Assembly (NCBI GenBank): GCA_023399095.1
Contig: JAEWQS010000160.1
Span: 1 to 5,715, forward strand
Reading direction: 5' to 3'
From: Bacillota bacterium
GTDB taxonomy: Bacteria; Bacillota; Clostridia; Christensenellales; SZUA-584
Length of the DNA: 5,715 nt
Positions within the stretch are counted from its first letter, which is position 1. Every line of letters starts with the position of its first letter. The position numbers and the translations under genes are program-made. Below the pieces are notes generated by a model that made no database searches, had not been told where the DNA came from, and saw only the letters and a list, made by a program, of their open reading frames with translations. Below, one piece after another: positions 5,066 through 5,715 of the stretch.

Positions 5066-5715
5066 TCATTTATTCGGCTTAATTAATATCTCCAGCGCAT
5101 CAAAAACGTGCCGGACACCAAAAACCTCAATGCCCTGCGGTACCTTTAATCCGCCGAGATTGGATTTTGGGATCACCGCTTTTTTAAACCCCATTTTGCT
5201 GCTTTCAATGAGCCGTTTTTCAATCTGCCCCACAGCGCGCACCTCGCCCGTTAGCCCGACTTCTCCCATCGCTACCGCATCGCTGATGGGCGCGTCGCGG
5301 AAACTGGAGACGATGCTCGCAGCCATCGCAAGGTCTGCCGCGGGCTGAGCAAGCCGCATGCCGCCTGCCACGTTTAAGTACACATCCTGATTATACAGCT
5401 TTAGCCCCATACGTTTTTCCAGCACAGCCACCATAAGCGCCATCCTGCCAAAATCCAGCCCTGCCGCCATGCGGCGCGGCATCTGGAACGACGTCGGGCT
5501 CACCAGCGCCTGAATCTCAAGCAGCACAGGCCGTGTGCCCTCAATCGCAGGATACACGCACGAGCCAGAGGCGTCTTTGGCGCGTTCGCCCAGCAGCATG
5601 CCGGACGGGTTCTCCACCTCATGCATGCCATCGTCGCGCATATCAAACACGCCGATCTCGTTGGTGGACCCAAATCGGTTCTTGACGGCGCGCAGTATGC
5701 GGAATGTCCCCTGCC
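5066..5715 (-). CDS. radA: DNA repair protein RadA, C-terminal part (5' end outside the window)
   Basis: The visible 215 residues are the C-terminal half of RadA (Sms), a RecA-like, hexameric DnaB-like helicase that promotes branch migration during recombinational repair and transformation. The fragment reads in frame to the window edge. It starts with RAVKNRFGSTNEIGVFDM, holding the RadA-specific KNRFG motif (visible residues 11-15). The Lon-protease-like domain follows from about 55, with the characteristic RRMAAGLDFGRMALMVAVLEKR, DVYLNVAGGMRLAQPAADLA and GEVGLTGEVRAVGQIEKRL stretches. The Lon catalytic serine is absent (QPAADLA), as usual for RadA, so this domain is structural and not a protease. 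The zinc finger and Walker A/B motifs lie beyond the window. In many Firmicutes disA follows radA; here a DUF6512-like gene follows instead. Confidence 0.96.
   Translation of the reverse strand, partial: QGTFRILRAVKNRFGSTNEIGVFDMRDDGMHEVENPSGMLLGERAKDASGSCVYPAIEGTRPVLLEIQALVSPTSFQMPRRMAAGLDFGRMALMVAVLEKRMGLKLYNQDVYLNVAGGMRLAQPAADLAMAASIVSSFRDAPISDAVAMGEVGLTGEVRAVGQIEKRLIESSKMGFKKAVIPKSNLGGLKVPQGIEVFGVRHVFDALEILIKPNK

Overview
The window looks like chromosomal DNA of a Gram-positive anaerobe of the Clostridia type. The evidence is protein flavour only: a MacB/YknZ-type export operon with strong GGAGG ribosome binding sites, radA, a small membrane protein resembling the DUF6512 family, and compact hairpin-rich intergenic DNA. 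Genus and species cannot be read from it. All genes that I accept lie on the minus strand, so transcription runs from high to low coordinates.

Layout, in order of transcription. (1) 5066-5715: the C-terminal half of RadA, a DNA repair and recombination ATPase, cut by the window edge. (2) 4493-5041: a 182-residue membrane protein resembling DUF6512, starting 24 bases after radA and probably co-transcribed with it. (3) 4348-4492: a spacer with a weak candidate promoter and no clear terminator. (4) 901-4347: a three-gene tripartite export operon in the order membrane-fusion adaptor, ATPase, permease, the order of yknX-yknY-yknZ. The adaptor stop lies inside the ATPase ribosome binding site, and the ATPase stop overlaps the permease start (ATGA), so the three are tightly coupled. 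The adaptor is unusually long (526 aa) and reads as a tandem duplication of the lipoyl-hairpin-lipoyl-barrel unit. (5) 797-887: three consecutive hairpins, the last of which (797-827) is an intrinsic terminator for the operon. (6) 92-721: an AT-rich gene for a tyrosine-recombinase-like protein that lacks the first catalytic arginine and breaks off early in the catalytic domain. (7) 1-109: the left end of an IS3-like insertion sequence, with the first codons of OrfA. It probably truncated the recombinase gene.

Regions 1-4 are ordinary housekeeping and transport DNA of moderate to high G+C. About 110-781 is much more AT-rich (24% G+C counted by hand over 181-300, against 64% over 2221-2340), which suggests foreign origin. 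The main points for a second look are the duplicated adaptor, the degenerate and IS-interrupted recombinase, and the hairpin cluster between the operon and the foreign segment. I see no convincing undescribed multi-gene system here.
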